A stretch of DNA of 64,000 bases, taken from contig NZ_JAQFIF010000014.1 in assembly GCF_029504395.1 (NCBI RefSeq), positions 22,084 through 86,083 of the forward strand, in the 5' to 3' direction. Shown piece by piece: positions 35,026-44,009 of this stretch (the first letter of the stretch is position 1; every line of letters starts with the position of its first letter). A model generated the notes under the pieces. It was not told where the DNA came from. It worked only from the letters and a program-made list of their open reading frames with translations, and ran no database searches. A program made the position numbers and the translations under genes. This stretch comes from Arthrobacter sp. ES3-54. GTDB taxonomy: Bacteria > Actinomycetota > Actinomycetes > Actinomycetales > Micrococcaceae.

Positions 35026-36216
35026 TCAGCCGGCCTTCCCGGCGTCGGCCAGCCGGTTGTTGAGCCGGTCCACCTCGTCGAGGACCTCGGTCGCCGCCCA
35101 GGCACGGCTGCGCTTTGACTGGGTCACCGGGGTGATCACCCCGGCGTTGGCGAGCCGATGCAGCGCGGCGTAGACGGAACTCTCGGCGACGCCGGCAACA
35201 TGGGCAGCGCTGTGGGCCTCGAACACGGGCCGCTCCAGCAGCCACGGGATGATCTTCTCGTCCGCGGAGCCCCTGCGTGGCCTGGCCAACTCCAGCCACA
35301 TCGCCGGCAGGGCATCGAGTGCGGCCACGGATTCCCGGGCGGCGTCCGAGGCGCGGACCGCGGAACGGGCCAGGTAGAGCACGAACGGATCGGCATCGCC
35401 GGAGCGGTAGTTGTTGACGAGGCTGAAATACGTGTCGACGTCGGCGACCATCGCCGACGCGATCGGGGTGACCGTGTTCTTTGTGAGCCCCCGACGCCGG
35501 GAAATCGCACCGATCAGGGCCCGGCCGATCCGGCCGTTCCCGTCGGTGAACGGGTGGATGGATTCGAAGTGGGCGTGCGCGATCGCCGCCTGCGCCATGA
35601 TGGGGATGTCGCGGCGATTGCAGAAGGCCATCAGGTCCTCCATCAGTTCCGGCACGAGCTCCGGCGGGGGCGGGACATGGATGGCGCCGCGCGGTGAATG
35701 GTCGCTGCCGCCGATCCAGTTTTGAACGTCCCTGAACTTGCCGGCGTGTGGGCCGTCCATCGGGTCGTCCTTCATGAGCGTGTGATGGGCACCCAGCATT
35801 GCCTCCAGCCGGATCTCTCCGGTTCGCCCGGCGTCGTCGATCATCCCTTGTACGGCGTCGGCTGCAGCCACCATTGAGCGGGCGTCATCACTGGTCTTGA
35901 GCCCGATCATGGCCCGCGCGTAGTCGTCGCGGTTGGCGTTGACGTGCTCGATTTTGGAGGAGGAGACGGCCTCGCTGCGGAGCAGGAACCCGCTGATGGC
36001 GGCCATCCGGGTGCCGGCCGTGACGTCCAGGGACGCTATGGCAACCGCGGCCTCCTCCAGGGCGACAATGGTCTCGCGGCCCGGATCGAACCAGCTCCCG
36101 GCGATCATGGGTGGCAGCGAGACCACAACCTCGGTGAATTCCCGGTCTTCGCGCGGGGGCCGCCCGGACGACTTCCACGGCATCGTCTTGCTGCCGTGTG
36201 CGGGCCAACGGGTCAT
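35026..36216 (-). CDS. Fic-family AMP-transferase with winged-helix tail
   Basis: A 396-residue Fic protein. The active site HPFTDGNGRIGR starts at His221, and HVPPPPELVPELMEDL is the flap region. An N-terminal helix has SSSKIEH (85-91), the class II inhibitory motif in which the Glu blocks ATP; the usual Gly/Asn after Glu is His here. The C-terminus (about 320-380) is a winged helix (AHVAGVAESSVYAALHRLANAGVI). Fic enzymes transfer AMP to Ser/Thr/Tyr of target proteins. A palindrome just before its ribosome site suggests self-regulation through this winged helix. Confidence 0.88.
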   Translation of the reverse strand: MTRWPAHGSKTMPWKSSGRPPREDREFTEVVVSLPPMIAGSWFDPGRETIVALEEAAVAIASLDVTAGTRMAAISGFLLRSEAVSSSKIEHVNANRDDYARAMIGLKTSDDARSMVAAADAVQGMIDDAGRTGEIRLEAMLGAHHTLMKDDPMDGPHAGKFRDVQNWIGGSDHSPRGAIHVPPPPELVPELMEDLMAFCNRRDIPIMAQAAIAHAHFESIHPFTDGNGRIGRALIGAISRRRGLTKNTVTPIASAMVADVDTYFSLVNNYRSGDADPFVLYLARSAVRASDAARESVAALDALPAMWLELARPRRGSADEKIIPWLLERPVFEAHSAAHVAGVAESSVYAALHRLANAGVITPVTQSKRSRAWAATEVLDEVDRLNNRLADAGKAG

Positions 36217-36230
36217 GGATCCTCCGGAAG

Positions 36231-36256
36231 TCTAAATAGTCACCGTACTATTTAGA
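36231..36256. promoter_or_regulatory. Operator palindrome upstream of the Fic gene
   Basis: TCTAAATAGT (36231-36240), CACCGT, ACTATTTAGA (36247-36256): perfect 10-bp arms with a six-base spacer, beginning 15 bases upstream of the ATG and adjacent to the GGAGG ribosome site. Confidence 0.75.
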
Positions 36257-36357
36257 TTTTAGGGGTCAAACATGAATAGCGTGACACTTGTTGAGGAAAC
36301 CCGCCACATATGTACGGCAAGTCGGGATCCCTTCCTCAGTCGACTAGGAGTTTGGAT

Positions 36358-37146
36358 TTACTCTCCGGCTTTGAGGCTTCCTGCTGTGATTTTGGTGAGG
36401 TCGCGACGGAACATTTCCGGCTCACTCTCCGTGGGGAGGTCGACAATGTCTTCGGCAGCATCGATAGATTCGACTGAGTCTGGCGTCAAGGAGGTAAAGA
36501 CGCTGGTGAGGTCGTCTTGTTCGGGTCCGTGGTCTGCGATGAGTTCGAGAGTTTTGTGGTTGGCGGCGTCAATGTGAAGGCTGTCGATGAGTACGCGGGC
36601 GATCTGGTCCCGGGCTATAACGCCGTCGGCTGGCGATCCAGACTGTCTGCGATCGCCCTGGAGCATGACGATCGTCCGCTGGCCGGGTTCGTTGTAGTCG
36701 AACCAGCCGGGCCGCACGATCGTGTAGGGGTTGCCACTGGCGCGGACGAGCCGCTCGCTGCGCAGCTTCCACTGGGCGTAAGCGACGCCGGGCCGGGTGG
36801 TGCCGATAGCGGTCATGAGGACAAGACGGGTCCGGCGGCCGTCCAAGGCTTTGAGAACGTTGGCTACGCCTGTGTAGTCGTTGTCCCGCACGTCCCGTTC
36901 GCTGGTCGTGGATCCGTGCGTGAACACGATCGCGCCGACTGCATCGACAGCCTGGCCGAGGGTATCCGGACGGGTCAGGTCACCGATCACCAAGTCCACC
37001 CCTTCGGGAAGAATGCGGGCAGCGCGGGCCCGGTCACGCACGAGTGCCCGGACCGCGTAACCCTGCTGCAGCGCCTCGGCCACGGCGTAGCGGCCGATGC
37101 TGCCCGTAGCCCCGACGATCAGGACAGTGGAGGGACGGTGGTTCAT
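36358..37146 (-). CDS. NAD(P)H-binding SDR-like protein
   Basis: A 262-residue atypical SDR. TVLIVGATGSIGRYAVAEAL is the Rossmann GxxGxxG motif and LVRD the phosphate-binding loop for NADPH. TRLVLMTAIGTTRPGVAYAQWKLRSERLVRASG and YTIVRPGWFDYNEP follow the NAD(P)H-binding (PF13460-like) family. The catalytic Tyr is not in a canonical YxxxK. It starts inside the XRE regulator's stop (ATGA overlap), so the two form an operon divergent from the MFS gene. Confidence 0.85.
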   Translation of the reverse strand: MNHRPSTVLIVGATGSIGRYAVAEALQQGYAVRALVRDRARAARILPEGVDLVIGDLTRPDTLGQAVDAVGAIVFTHGSTTSERDVRDNDYTGVANVLKALDGRRTRLVLMTAIGTTRPGVAYAQWKLRSERLVRASGNPYTIVRPGWFDYNEPGQRTIVMLQGDRRQSGSPADGVIARDQIARVLIDSLHIDAANHKTLELIADHGPEQDDLTSVFTSLTPDSVESIDAAEDIVDLPTESEPEMFRRDLTKITAGSLKAGE

Positions 37147-38024
37147 TTATTCTCCTTGACGGCGGCCACTGCCGTGGTCCGCTGGGTGGCGGCCCAACTG
37201 GCGAGGACTTTCAGCGCGTCCTCGGAGGGTGTCCCGGGATCTGCTGTGTAGACGTTGATGCGCAGTCCCGGGTCTGCAGGCAGTTCAAGCGCTTCGAAAC
37301 TCAGGTCAAGGTCTCCAACAATCGGGTGGTGGAGCCGCTTCCGGCCGGCGCGGTGGTACTTCACATCGTGCCGGGCCCACCGGGTGCGGAACTCCTCGCT
37401 TCGGGTTGAGAGTTCACCGATCAAGTCCGTGAGGTCCTTGTCGTACGGGTTTTTCCCGGCCGTGGACCGCAGGACAGCGACGATGTCATCCGCCGCGCGT
37501 TCCCAATCGGCGAAGAACTCCCGCGCCTTCGGGTTCAGGAAGGTGAAGCGTGCGCTGTTCGGCGGGGTGGTCTGTTCGGCCATCAAGTCCAGATAAAGCG
37601 CACGGCCCAGCTCGTTGGCGGCGAGGACATCCCCGCGGTCGTTGCGGACCCAGGCCGGCGCGGCCGTGATCGCATCGATGACGCGTTGCACGCTCGGCCG
37701 CACCGTCTGGGGGCTGCGCTTGCGCCTCACCCGAGGGGAGGCGGTGGCGGCGCGGGCGAGGTCAAAGAGGTGGGCCGTTTCGGCGTCGTCGAGCTTCAGG
37801 GCACGCCCGAGCGCTTCGAGGACGCTGTCAGATGCTCCGGAGAGGTTTCCTCGCTCGAGGCGTATGTAGTAATCGATGCTCATGCCGGCGAGCATCGCTA
37901 CTTCCTCGCGGCGCAGCCCGGTAACGCGCCGGTTGCCGCCGTAGACGGGCAACCCGGCCTCATCCGGCGTGATCCTTGCGCGGCGGGAGGTCAGGAATTT
38001 CCGCACATCGTCACTGTGTGTCAT
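37143..38024 (-). CDS. XRE-family regulator with MmyB-like ligand domain
   Basis: A 293-residue regulator. The helix-turn-helix is TGLRREEVAMLAGMSIDYYIRLERG (the classic GLRREEVA start), and the C-terminal PAS-like MmyB domain runs from VIDAITAAPAWVRNDRGDVLAANELGRAL to the tail (FLNPKAREFFADWERAADDIVAVLR). These regulators usually repress a neighbouring oxidoreductase or exporter. The frame is open 44 codons further, but ATG 38024 matches the family start. A 32-bp inverted repeat lies between it and the MFS gene. Confidence 0.88.
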   Translation of the reverse strand: MTHSDDVRKFLTSRRARITPDEAGLPVYGGNRRVTGLRREEVAMLAGMSIDYYIRLERGNLSGASDSVLEALGRALKLDDAETAHLFDLARAATASPRVRRKRSPQTVRPSVQRVIDAITAAPAWVRNDRGDVLAANELGRALYLDLMAEQTTPPNSARFTFLNPKAREFFADWERAADDIVAVLRSTAGKNPYDKDLTDLIGELSTRSEEFRTRWARHDVKYHRAGRKRLHHPIVGDLDLSFEALELPADPGLRINVYTADPGTPSEDALKVLASWAATQRTTAVAAVKENK

Positions 38025-38082
38025 GGCATCCACGCTACCCGCGGTCGATGGGACGAGGGAGGCACTGGCGTTACCCGGAAAG

Positions 38083-38114
38083 ACCGTGACTCCCGGCCCG
38101 TAAGGAATCACGGT
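38083..38114. promoter_or_regulatory. Inverted repeat between XRE regulator and MFS gene
   Basis: ACCGTGACTCC (38083-38093) and GGAATCACGGT (38104-38114): 11-base arms with one mismatch and ten bases between. It ends 12 bases before the MFS start, so it is placed to block that gene and control the divergent regulator. Confidence 0.6.
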
Positions 38115-38126
38115 TGCATTGAAAGC

Positions 38127-39578
38127 ATGAAACCTGAACCTACAACAGCCTCCCACCCGGCTGCGATTCTGGCGATCATCCTCGTCAGCTACTTCATGAT
38201 CCTGCTGGACAACTCGGTTATCTTCACCGCCCTGCCGAGCCTGCAGGCAGATCTGCAGCTGAGCACCGGTGAGCTCACCTGGGTCCAGGATGCCTACACG
38301 CTGGTCTTCGGCGGCCTGCTCCTCCTCGGTGCCCGGGCAGGAGACCTGCTCGGACGCCGGCGGGTCGTCGTGTTGGGGCTGGTGGTGTTCTCAATCGCAT
38401 CTTTGCTGATCGGACTGGCACCGACTGGCTGGTGGGCGATCGCCGGCCGCGCCGTTCAGGGTATTGGGGCTGCGATCGTCGCGCCCGCCTCACTCTCCCT
38501 GCTCACGGCCAGCTTCCCGGAAGGTCGTGAGCGCACCCGGGCCGTCGCCTTGTACGGCGCCACCGCGGGGATCGGCGCCAGCCTCGGTCTGGTCATTGGT
38601 GGGGCGCTGGCCCACTGGATCTCCTGGCGGGCCGGGTTCTTCGTCAACGTACCCATTGGCGCCGCGATGATCGCACTCGCACCACGGTTCCTCCCGGAAT
38701 CAGGCCGGGCCCGCGGCCGCTTTGACGTATTCGGGGCGGTCAGCGCCACGCTGGGTGTCGGCGCTCTCGTATTCGGCATCATCAACACCGTCGATGCGGG
38801 ATGGACTTCCACGGTTACGATGACGGCCGTCAGCGCCGGCGTCGTACTCCTGATCGTGTTCGTCCTGATTGAACGCAGGGCCGCCCAGCCGATCATGCCA
38901 TTGCGGCTGTTCGCGAGCCGCCGCCGAACCGGTGCCTATGTCGCCCGCTTTCTGTACCTGGGCGCGATGATCGCATTTTTCTTTTTCACCACCCAGTTCC
39001 TTCAGGAAGTACTTGGCTTCGACCCCCTACAGGCCGGCATCGGATTCCTGCCCATGACCGCAGTCAACTTCGCTGTTGCAATGAGCATTCCGCGGCTCAT
39101 GGGTAAAGTGCCGGATTCAACTCCACTCGTGGCCGGCATCCTGATCACCCTTACCGGGATGTTCTGGCTCAGCCGAGTGGGTGTGGACTCCGGCTATCTG
39201 ACCGGGGTGGCGCTGCCGATGGTCCTCATTGGCGCTGGGCAGGGTCTCGCGTTTGCGCCGCTGACCTCGTTCGGCATCATCGGCGCTCCTGCGGCCGACG
39301 CGGGCGCGGCATCGGGCCTGGTGAACACCTTCCATCAGGTCGGTACCTGCCTTGGGCTTGGCATCGCGGTCGCGGCTGCAGCGACCGTCCCGGCGGCGGG
39401 TTCCGCTGCAGCGCACCTGGCCTCGCAGGTCAGCGTCGCCCTCACGACTGGCAGCATTCTCCTGCTCCTTGCCCTGATCGTGACGGCAGCCGTCATCCTG
39501 CCCGCAGATTTGGCCGAGCGCCGCAGCAGGACGGTGACCGCGGCTCGGCCCGTGGCCCTGGCCGAGCCCGCCCGCTGA
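38127..39578 (+). CDS. MFS drug exporter, DHA2 type
   Basis: A 483-residue, 14-helix transporter. Helix 1 has LLDNSVIFTALPSLQ (a variant of motif D1), the 2-3 loop GARAGDLLGRRRVVV (motif A), and helix 5 GATAGIGASLGLVIGGAL (motif C of proton antiporters). It should export toxic organic compounds. ATG 38127 is the first codon of the homologous part; the upstream open frame is antisense to the regulator. It is the first gene of a long rightward run with aldo/keto reductases, CMD and cupin proteins. Confidence 0.88.
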   Translation: MKPEPTTASHPAAILAIILVSYFMILLDNSVIFTALPSLQADLQLSTGELTWVQDAYTLVFGGLLLLGARAGDLLGRRRVVVLGLVVFSIASLLIGLAPTGWWAIAGRAVQGIGAAIVAPASLSLLTASFPEGRERTRAVALYGATAGIGASLGLVIGGALAHWISWRAGFFVNVPIGAAMIALAPRFLPESGRARGRFDVFGAVSATLGVGALVFGIINTVDAGWTSTVTMTAVSAGVVLLIVFVLIERRAAQPIMPLRLFASRRRTGAYVARFLYLGAMIAFFFFTTQFLQEVLGFDPLQAGIGFLPMTAVNFAVAMSIPRLMGKVPDSTPLVAGILITLTGMFWLSRVGVDSGYLTGVALPMVLIGAGQGLAFAPLTSFGIIGAPAADAGAASGLVNTFHQVGTCLGLGIAVAAAATVPAAGSAAAHLASQVSVALTTGSILLLLALIVTAAVILPADLAERRSRTVTAARPVALAEPAR

Positions 39579-39659
39579 CCCACAAATCCCGCACTTCATG
39601 GGGGTACTGACGTGCACTCCCACAATTCCGTACGTCTCAATATCGTGAAAGGCATGAAC

Positions 39660-40541
39660 ATGGAACTGACCCTCAACAACGGCGTCACAATGCCAGCCCT
39701 GGGCCTGGGCGTCTTCCAAAGCGCCCCGGAGCAGACCACGGCCGCGGTCGAGGCCGCACTGGCCACCGGCTACCGGCACATCGACACGGCCGCCGCGTAC
39801 GGCAACGAGCGGGAAGTCGGGCAGGGCATCCGCAGCTCCGGCCTTAATCGTCCGGAGGTGTTCATCGAGACCAAGGTCTGGGTCAGCGACTACGGCTACG
39901 ACCAGACCCTGCACGCCTGGGACAAAGCGACGGGCAAGCTCGGTGTCGACTACCTGGACCTGTACATCCTGCACCAGCCCGCCCCCGACCGGTTCGAGAA
40001 AACCATTGCCGCGTACAAGGCGCTGGAGACCCTGCTTGCTGATGGGCGGGTCCGGGCGATCGGCGTCAGCAACTTCATGCCGCACCACCTGTTGCAACTG
40101 CTCGACGCGACCGACGTCGTCCCGGCCGTGAACCAGATCGAACTGCACCCCTACTTCACCCAGCCGGACGTACAGGCAGCTGATGCCCGGCACGGGATCA
40201 TCACCCAGGCATGGTCGCCGATCGGCGGGATCACCTTCTACCCAGGATGGGGCCAGGAGCGCCGGAACGTCATGGAAGACCCGACAATCGCCGCCATCGC
40301 ACGGGCCTACGACAAGAGTCCGGCACAGATCATGCTCCGGTGGCACCTGCAGCAGGGCCGCTCAGCCATCCCGAAATCGACCAACCCTGCACGCATCGCC
40401 GAAAACTTCGAGGTGTTCGACTTCGAACTTAGTGCCGAGGAACTCATCGCCATCGATTCGCTCAACACCGGCAACCGCAACGGTCCGGACCCGGACGAAG
40501 CCCGTGAGGAGCGCTTCGCCATGGTCATCCCCGAAGCCTAA
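39660..40541 (+). CDS. Aldo/keto reductase (2,5-diketo-gluconate reductase-like)
   Basis: A 293-residue TIM-barrel NADPH reductase. GYRHIDTAAAYGNEREVGQGI holds the catalytic Asp and Tyr, EVFIETKVW the Lys, and YILHQPAPD the His of the tetrad; AIPKSTNPARIAENFEVFDF is the NADPH-binding loop. Of two ATGs (39654, 39660), the second is better spaced from GAAAGG. The last codons lie in a 16-base tandem repeat. Confidence 0.88.
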   Translation: MELTLNNGVTMPALGLGVFQSAPEQTTAAVEAALATGYRHIDTAAAYGNEREVGQGIRSSGLNRPEVFIETKVWVSDYGYDQTLHAWDKATGKLGVDYLDLYILHQPAPDRFEKTIAAYKALETLLADGRVRAIGVSNFMPHHLLQLLDATDVVPAVNQIELHPYFTQPDVQAADARHGIITQAWSPIGGITFYPGWGQERRNVMEDPTIAAIARAYDKSPAQIMLRWHLQQGRSAIPKSTNPARIAENFEVFDFELSAEELIAIDSLNTGNRNGPDPDEAREERFAMVIPEA

Positions 40542-40576
40542 GACGTCCGAAGCCTAAGACGTCCGAAGCCTAAGAC
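40533..40576. repeat. 16-bp tandem repeat across a stop codon
   Basis: GAAGCCTAAGACGTCC occurs at 40533-40548 and 40549-40564, followed by a partial third copy GAAGCCTAAGAC (40565-40576). The first copy contains the TAA stop of the upstream aldo/keto reductase; the repeats fill the gap to the next ribosome site. Confidence 0.9.
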
Positions 40577-40591
40577 AGAGAAGGAACCACC

Positions 40592-41617
40592 ATGGAATAC
40601 CGTCCCCTCGGCCGCACCGGTGTGCACGTCAGTCCCTTGTGCCTCGGTGCGATGATGTTCGGCCCCTGGGGCAACAACGACACCGCGGACTCCATCCGCG
40701 TCATCCACCGCGCCCTCGACGCGGGCATCAACTTCATCGACACCGCCGACGTCTACTCCGGCGGCACTTCCGAGGAAATCGTCGGACAGGCACTGGAAGG
40801 GCGCCGCGATGACGTGTTCCTTGCCACGAAGTTCTTCATGCCCATGAGCGAGGACCCCAACCAGCGCGGCGGATCCCGCCGCTGGATCATCCGCGAAGTT
40901 GAAAACTCCCTCCGCCGGCTCAATACCGATTACATCGATCTCTACCAGGTCCACCGGCCCAGCCCTGACACCGATGTGGAGGAGACCCTCGGCGCGCTCA
41001 CCGACCTCGTCCGCCAGGGGAAGGTCCGTTACATCGGTTCTTCTTCGTACTCCGGCTCCCAGATCGTCGAAGCCCAGTGGGCATCCCGGGAACGCAGCCT
41101 GGAACGGTTCGTCACCGAACAGCCGCCCTACTCGATTCTCGTTCGCGGCATCGAGGAAGACATCCTCCCGACGGCGCAGCGCCACGGCATGGGCACCCTC
41201 ACCTACAGCCCGCTCAGCGGCGGGTGGCTCTCCGGGCGCTGGCGTAAAGACTCAGCTTCCGAACCCACCTCCTCCGCGCGTCCGAACGCCCGCATCGACA
41301 TGAGCAGCCCAGCCAACCAGCGAAAACTCGACATCGTCGAAGAACTCGCCCAGCTGGCCGAACAAAACGGACTGACCCTCATCGAGCTGGCCATCGCTTT
41401 CGCGATACACCACCCGGGCGTCACGGCCGCGATCGTCGGCCCGCGCACCATGGAGCAGCTGGAGTCCTACCTGCCCGCCGCGGACATCACACTGAGCACC
41501 GACGTGCTGGACCGCATCGACCAACTCGTCGCGCCCGGAGTGACCGTCAACCCAGACGACAACAGCTTTGGAGCACATGAGCTCACAGCGCAGGCACGAC
41601 GGCGGAAGCGACTGTGA
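40592..41617 (+). CDS. Aldo/keto reductase (YajO/YghZ-type)
   Basis: A 341-residue aldo/keto reductase. MEYRPLGRTGVHVSPLCLGAMMFG is the family start. Asp and Tyr lie in NFIDTADVYSGGTSE, the Lys in FLATKFFMP, the His in YQVHRPSPD. GVTAAIVGPRTMEQLESYL is the NADPH loop. It is distinct in sequence from the preceding reductase, so the pair covers different substrates. AGAAGGA precedes the start; its stop overlaps the next gene. Confidence 0.9.
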   Translation: MEYRPLGRTGVHVSPLCLGAMMFGPWGNNDTADSIRVIHRALDAGINFIDTADVYSGGTSEEIVGQALEGRRDDVFLATKFFMPMSEDPNQRGGSRRWIIREVENSLRRLNTDYIDLYQVHRPSPDTDVEETLGALTDLVRQGKVRYIGSSSYSGSQIVEAQWASRERSLERFVTEQPPYSILVRGIEEDILPTAQRHGMGTLTYSPLSGGWLSGRWRKDSASEPTSSARPNARIDMSSPANQRKLDIVEELAQLAEQNGLTLIELAIAFAIHHPGVTAAIVGPRTMEQLESYLPAADITLSTDVLDRIDQLVAPGVTVNPDDNSFGAHELTAQARRRKRL

Positions 41618-41976
41618 CCGACGAGTCGGTGGAGGCGCTCCACGATGCCCTCTGCGAGGCGATGGTCGCCGGGGACGTGGCAGCGCTGGCCAGCATCCTC
41701 GCCGAGGACTTCACCCTTACGCATATGACCGGGTACGTGCAGTCAAAAGCGGAATGGCTTGCTGCTATTGAATCCGGTGAGATGCAATACCACCGGATGG
41801 GAACAGTCGAGGCCACCATCAGCGCGGAAGGGACCACACCCGGTTTGACCGCCCGCACACTCACCGACGCAACGATCTGGGGATCCAGGGCCACTTGGCG
41901 ACTGACGTTGCGCTCCTGGTTCGAACCCCATGGAGACGACTGGGTAATAGCACGTACCGTCGCATCCACCTGGTAA
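41614..41976 (+). CDS. Nuclear transport factor 2-like (SnoaL/DUF4440) protein
   Basis: A 120-residue cone-shaped NTF2-fold protein starting at GTG 41614 (overlaps the reductase stop, GTGA). VEALHDALCEAMVAGDVAALASILAEDFTLTHMTGYVQSKAEWLAAIESGEMQY and the C-terminal WRLTLRSWFEPHGDDWVIAR fit the family. The fold serves as isomerase, dehydratase or binding protein; the role here is unknown. Coupled translation suggests it works with the reductase. Confidence 0.8.
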   Translation: MTDESVEALHDALCEAMVAGDVAALASILAEDFTLTHMTGYVQSKAEWLAAIESGEMQYHRMGTVEATISAEGTTPGLTARTLTDATIWGSRATWRLTLRSWFEPHGDDWVIARTVASTW

Positions 41977-42034
41977 GTCCCACGCAGCCCGTCCATTTGA
42001 CGAGAGCAATAGAAAACAATCGAAAGGAGACGTC

Positions 42035-43615
42035 ATGGAGGGCCTGGAAACCGTCGTGCTCCTGGGCGTGACTGTGCTCGCGGGCGCAATCCTGGCTCCC
42101 CGCGTCCGTGTCGCCGCACCGTTGTTGCTGCTGGTCTTAGGCCTGGTCCTTGGCTTCGTTCCACAACTGCGGCAGATCGAGCTGCCACCGGAGACGGTGC
42201 TGCTGATCTTCCTGCCGGTCATGCTGTTTTGGGAGAGCCTGACCACGTCGCTCCGGTCGATCCGGCGGGACCTGCGCGGCATCGTCTTGCTCAGCACACT
42301 GCTGGTGGTTGCCACCGCTCTCGCCGTGGCTTGTGTGGCAAACCTCCTTGGTCTGCCGTGGAGTGCCGCACTCATCCTCGGGGCGGCTCTGGCTCCTCCG
42401 GACGCGACGGCGGTCGCGGCCCTGGGCCGTATGCTGCCGCGCCGGAACTTCATGCTGCTCAAGGCCGAGAGCCTGACCAATGACGGTACAGCCCTCGTGC
42501 TGTACGCCATAGCCGTGGGTGCGGCACTTGGCGGCAGCTACACGCCGCTCTATATCGCCGGCCTGTTTGCCCTCTCCTATGTTGGAGGGGCGGTCGCCGG
42601 AATCCTGGTCGCAGGCGCGGCTTACCTGCTTCTGGTCCGCGTACGCGACCCGCTCATCATCAACATTGCTCTGCTGATCACGCCGTTCGCCGCCTTCCTC
42701 CTCGCCGAAGCCGTTGAAGCCTCGGGCGTGCTCGCCGTCGTAGTCGCCGGGTTGATCATCTCCTTCACCTCCAGCAGGATCAGCACGGCAGCATCGCGTC
42801 GCCAGACTGAGTCCGCATGGCCTCTCGGTTCCTACCTTTTGAACGGCGCCTTGTTCGTTCTCATCGGCCTTCAGGTACAGGCCGCGGTGCACGAAATCAA
42901 CGCCCGCGACGTGGGCCGGCTACTGCTCACCACAGTCGCCGTGTGGCTGGCGCTCATCATCATCCGGTTCGTTTTCCAAACCGTGAGCGTCGCCGTCATC
43001 CGGGTCCTGGACCGGCGCCCCTCCCAACGCGGACGCAGGATGAGCTACCGGGCACGAATCGTCAGCTCCATCGCCGGCTTCCGCGGAGCAGTCTCCCTCG
43101 CCATCGCCCTCTCCGTGCCAACGGCACTCAATAACGGCAGCCCGCTCCCCGGACGCGACGACATCATCTTCATCACCGCCGGCGTGATCGTGCTGACCAT
43201 GCTCCTCCAAGGCCCTCTACTGCCCGCCGTAGTCCGCTGGGCCAGGCTGCCCGATGAACCCGAGGAGGAAGAACTCCGCCTGGCCGAACTGGCCATCGCT
43301 TCCGCCGCCGTCTCCGCCCTGGACGAACTCGCCCACGAGCTCGGGACGAGCGCAACTGTGCGCAGCCGACTCGCGGACGAGTATCGATCCCACCTGTCGG
43401 TCATACAGGCGCTGAAAGCCGGTTCCGATCCGGCGACCACCACGCAATCGCGCGAGGAAGAAATAGCGCTCCGCCAGGCCGTACTCGAGAAGAAGCGTGA
43501 AGTACTCCTGCAACTCCGCCTCGCTGGCACGGTCGATGACATCGTCGCCCGGCGACTGCAAACCAGGCTCGATGTCGAAGAGCAACGCCTCACAGGCGTC
43601 GCAACCATCGACTGA
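42035..43615 (+). CDS. Na+/H+ antiporter, CPA1 (NhaP) type
   Basis: A 526-residue monovalent cation/proton antiporter. About 12 helices; APPDATAVAALGRMLPRR and AESLTNDGTALVLYAIAVG contain the conserved Asp of CPA1 exchangers. SIAGFRGAVSLAIALSVP is the third signature. The C-terminus (about 420-526) is a cytoplasmic charged helical tail. It would export Na+ or K+ and control pH. AAAGGAGA lies seven bases before ATG 42035. Confidence 0.9.
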   Translation: MEGLETVVLLGVTVLAGAILAPRVRVAAPLLLLVLGLVLGFVPQLRQIELPPETVLLIFLPVMLFWESLTTSLRSIRRDLRGIVLLSTLLVVATALAVACVANLLGLPWSAALILGAALAPPDATAVAALGRMLPRRNFMLLKAESLTNDGTALVLYAIAVGAALGGSYTPLYIAGLFALSYVGGAVAGILVAGAAYLLLVRVRDPLIINIALLITPFAAFLLAEAVEASGVLAVVVAGLIISFTSSRISTAASRRQTESAWPLGSYLLNGALFVLIGLQVQAAVHEINARDVGRLLLTTVAVWLALIIIRFVFQTVSVAVIRVLDRRPSQRGRRMSYRARIVSSIAGFRGAVSLAIALSVPTALNNGSPLPGRDDIIFITAGVIVLTMLLQGPLLPAVVRWARLPDEPEEEELRLAELAIASAAVSALDELAHELGTSATVRSRLADEYRSHLSVIQALKAGSDPATTTQSREEEIALRQAVLEKKREVLLQLRLAGTVDDIVARRLQTRLDVEEQRLTGVATID

Positions 43616-43667
43616 CAGTCTTCTGAACAACCACCACTTCCAAGTCCAAACCCAAAGAAGGAACATC

Positions 43668-44000
43668 ATGACTGACCAACCCAAGCAGCTCGGCGGCGGC
43701 CGCAAGATGTTCGGTGACTTCCCTCCGAAACTTGCCGAGCTCACCGACGACGTGCTCTTCGCGGACGTCTGGAACCGGCCCGAACTGAGCGCACGCGATC
43801 GCAGCCTCATCACCGTCGCCGTGCTGACCGCCGGAGGGAATACTGAGCAGCTGGGCTTCCACCTCGGCCGCGCCCTCGAAAACGGTGTGACCCAGGAAGA
43901 GCTCATCGAAGCCATCACCCACGTCACGCTCTACGCCGGCTGGCCCAAGGGCATGTCCGCGATGGGCGTCGCCAAGCAACTCTTCACAGACAACAAGTAG
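43668..44000 (+). CDS. Carboxymuconolactone decarboxylase-family protein
   Basis: A 110-residue CMD-family protein. FADVWNRPELSARDRSLITVAVLTAGGNTEQLGFHLGRALENGVTQEELIEAITHVTLYAGWP is the full domain. It has no CxxC, so it is not an AhpD-type peroxidase partner; the decarboxylase-type His is present. ATG 43668 follows AAGAAGGA. It lies nine bases before the cupin gene, and together with the two reductases forms a common actinobacterial cluster thought to process aldehydes or quinones. Confidence 0.88.
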   Translation: MTDQPKQLGGGRKMFGDFPPKLAELTDDVLFADVWNRPELSARDRSLITVAVLTAGGNTEQLGFHLGRALENGVTQEELIEAITHVTLYAGWPKGMSAMGVAKQLFTDNK

Positions 44001-44009
44001 AGGAAAATC

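Noticed and set aside
42035..43615. Reverse-strand long frames inside antiporter and qcrB genes (e.g. 60632-62053)
   Set aside because: Long antisense frames are expected in GC-rich genes; forward frames carry clear motifs.
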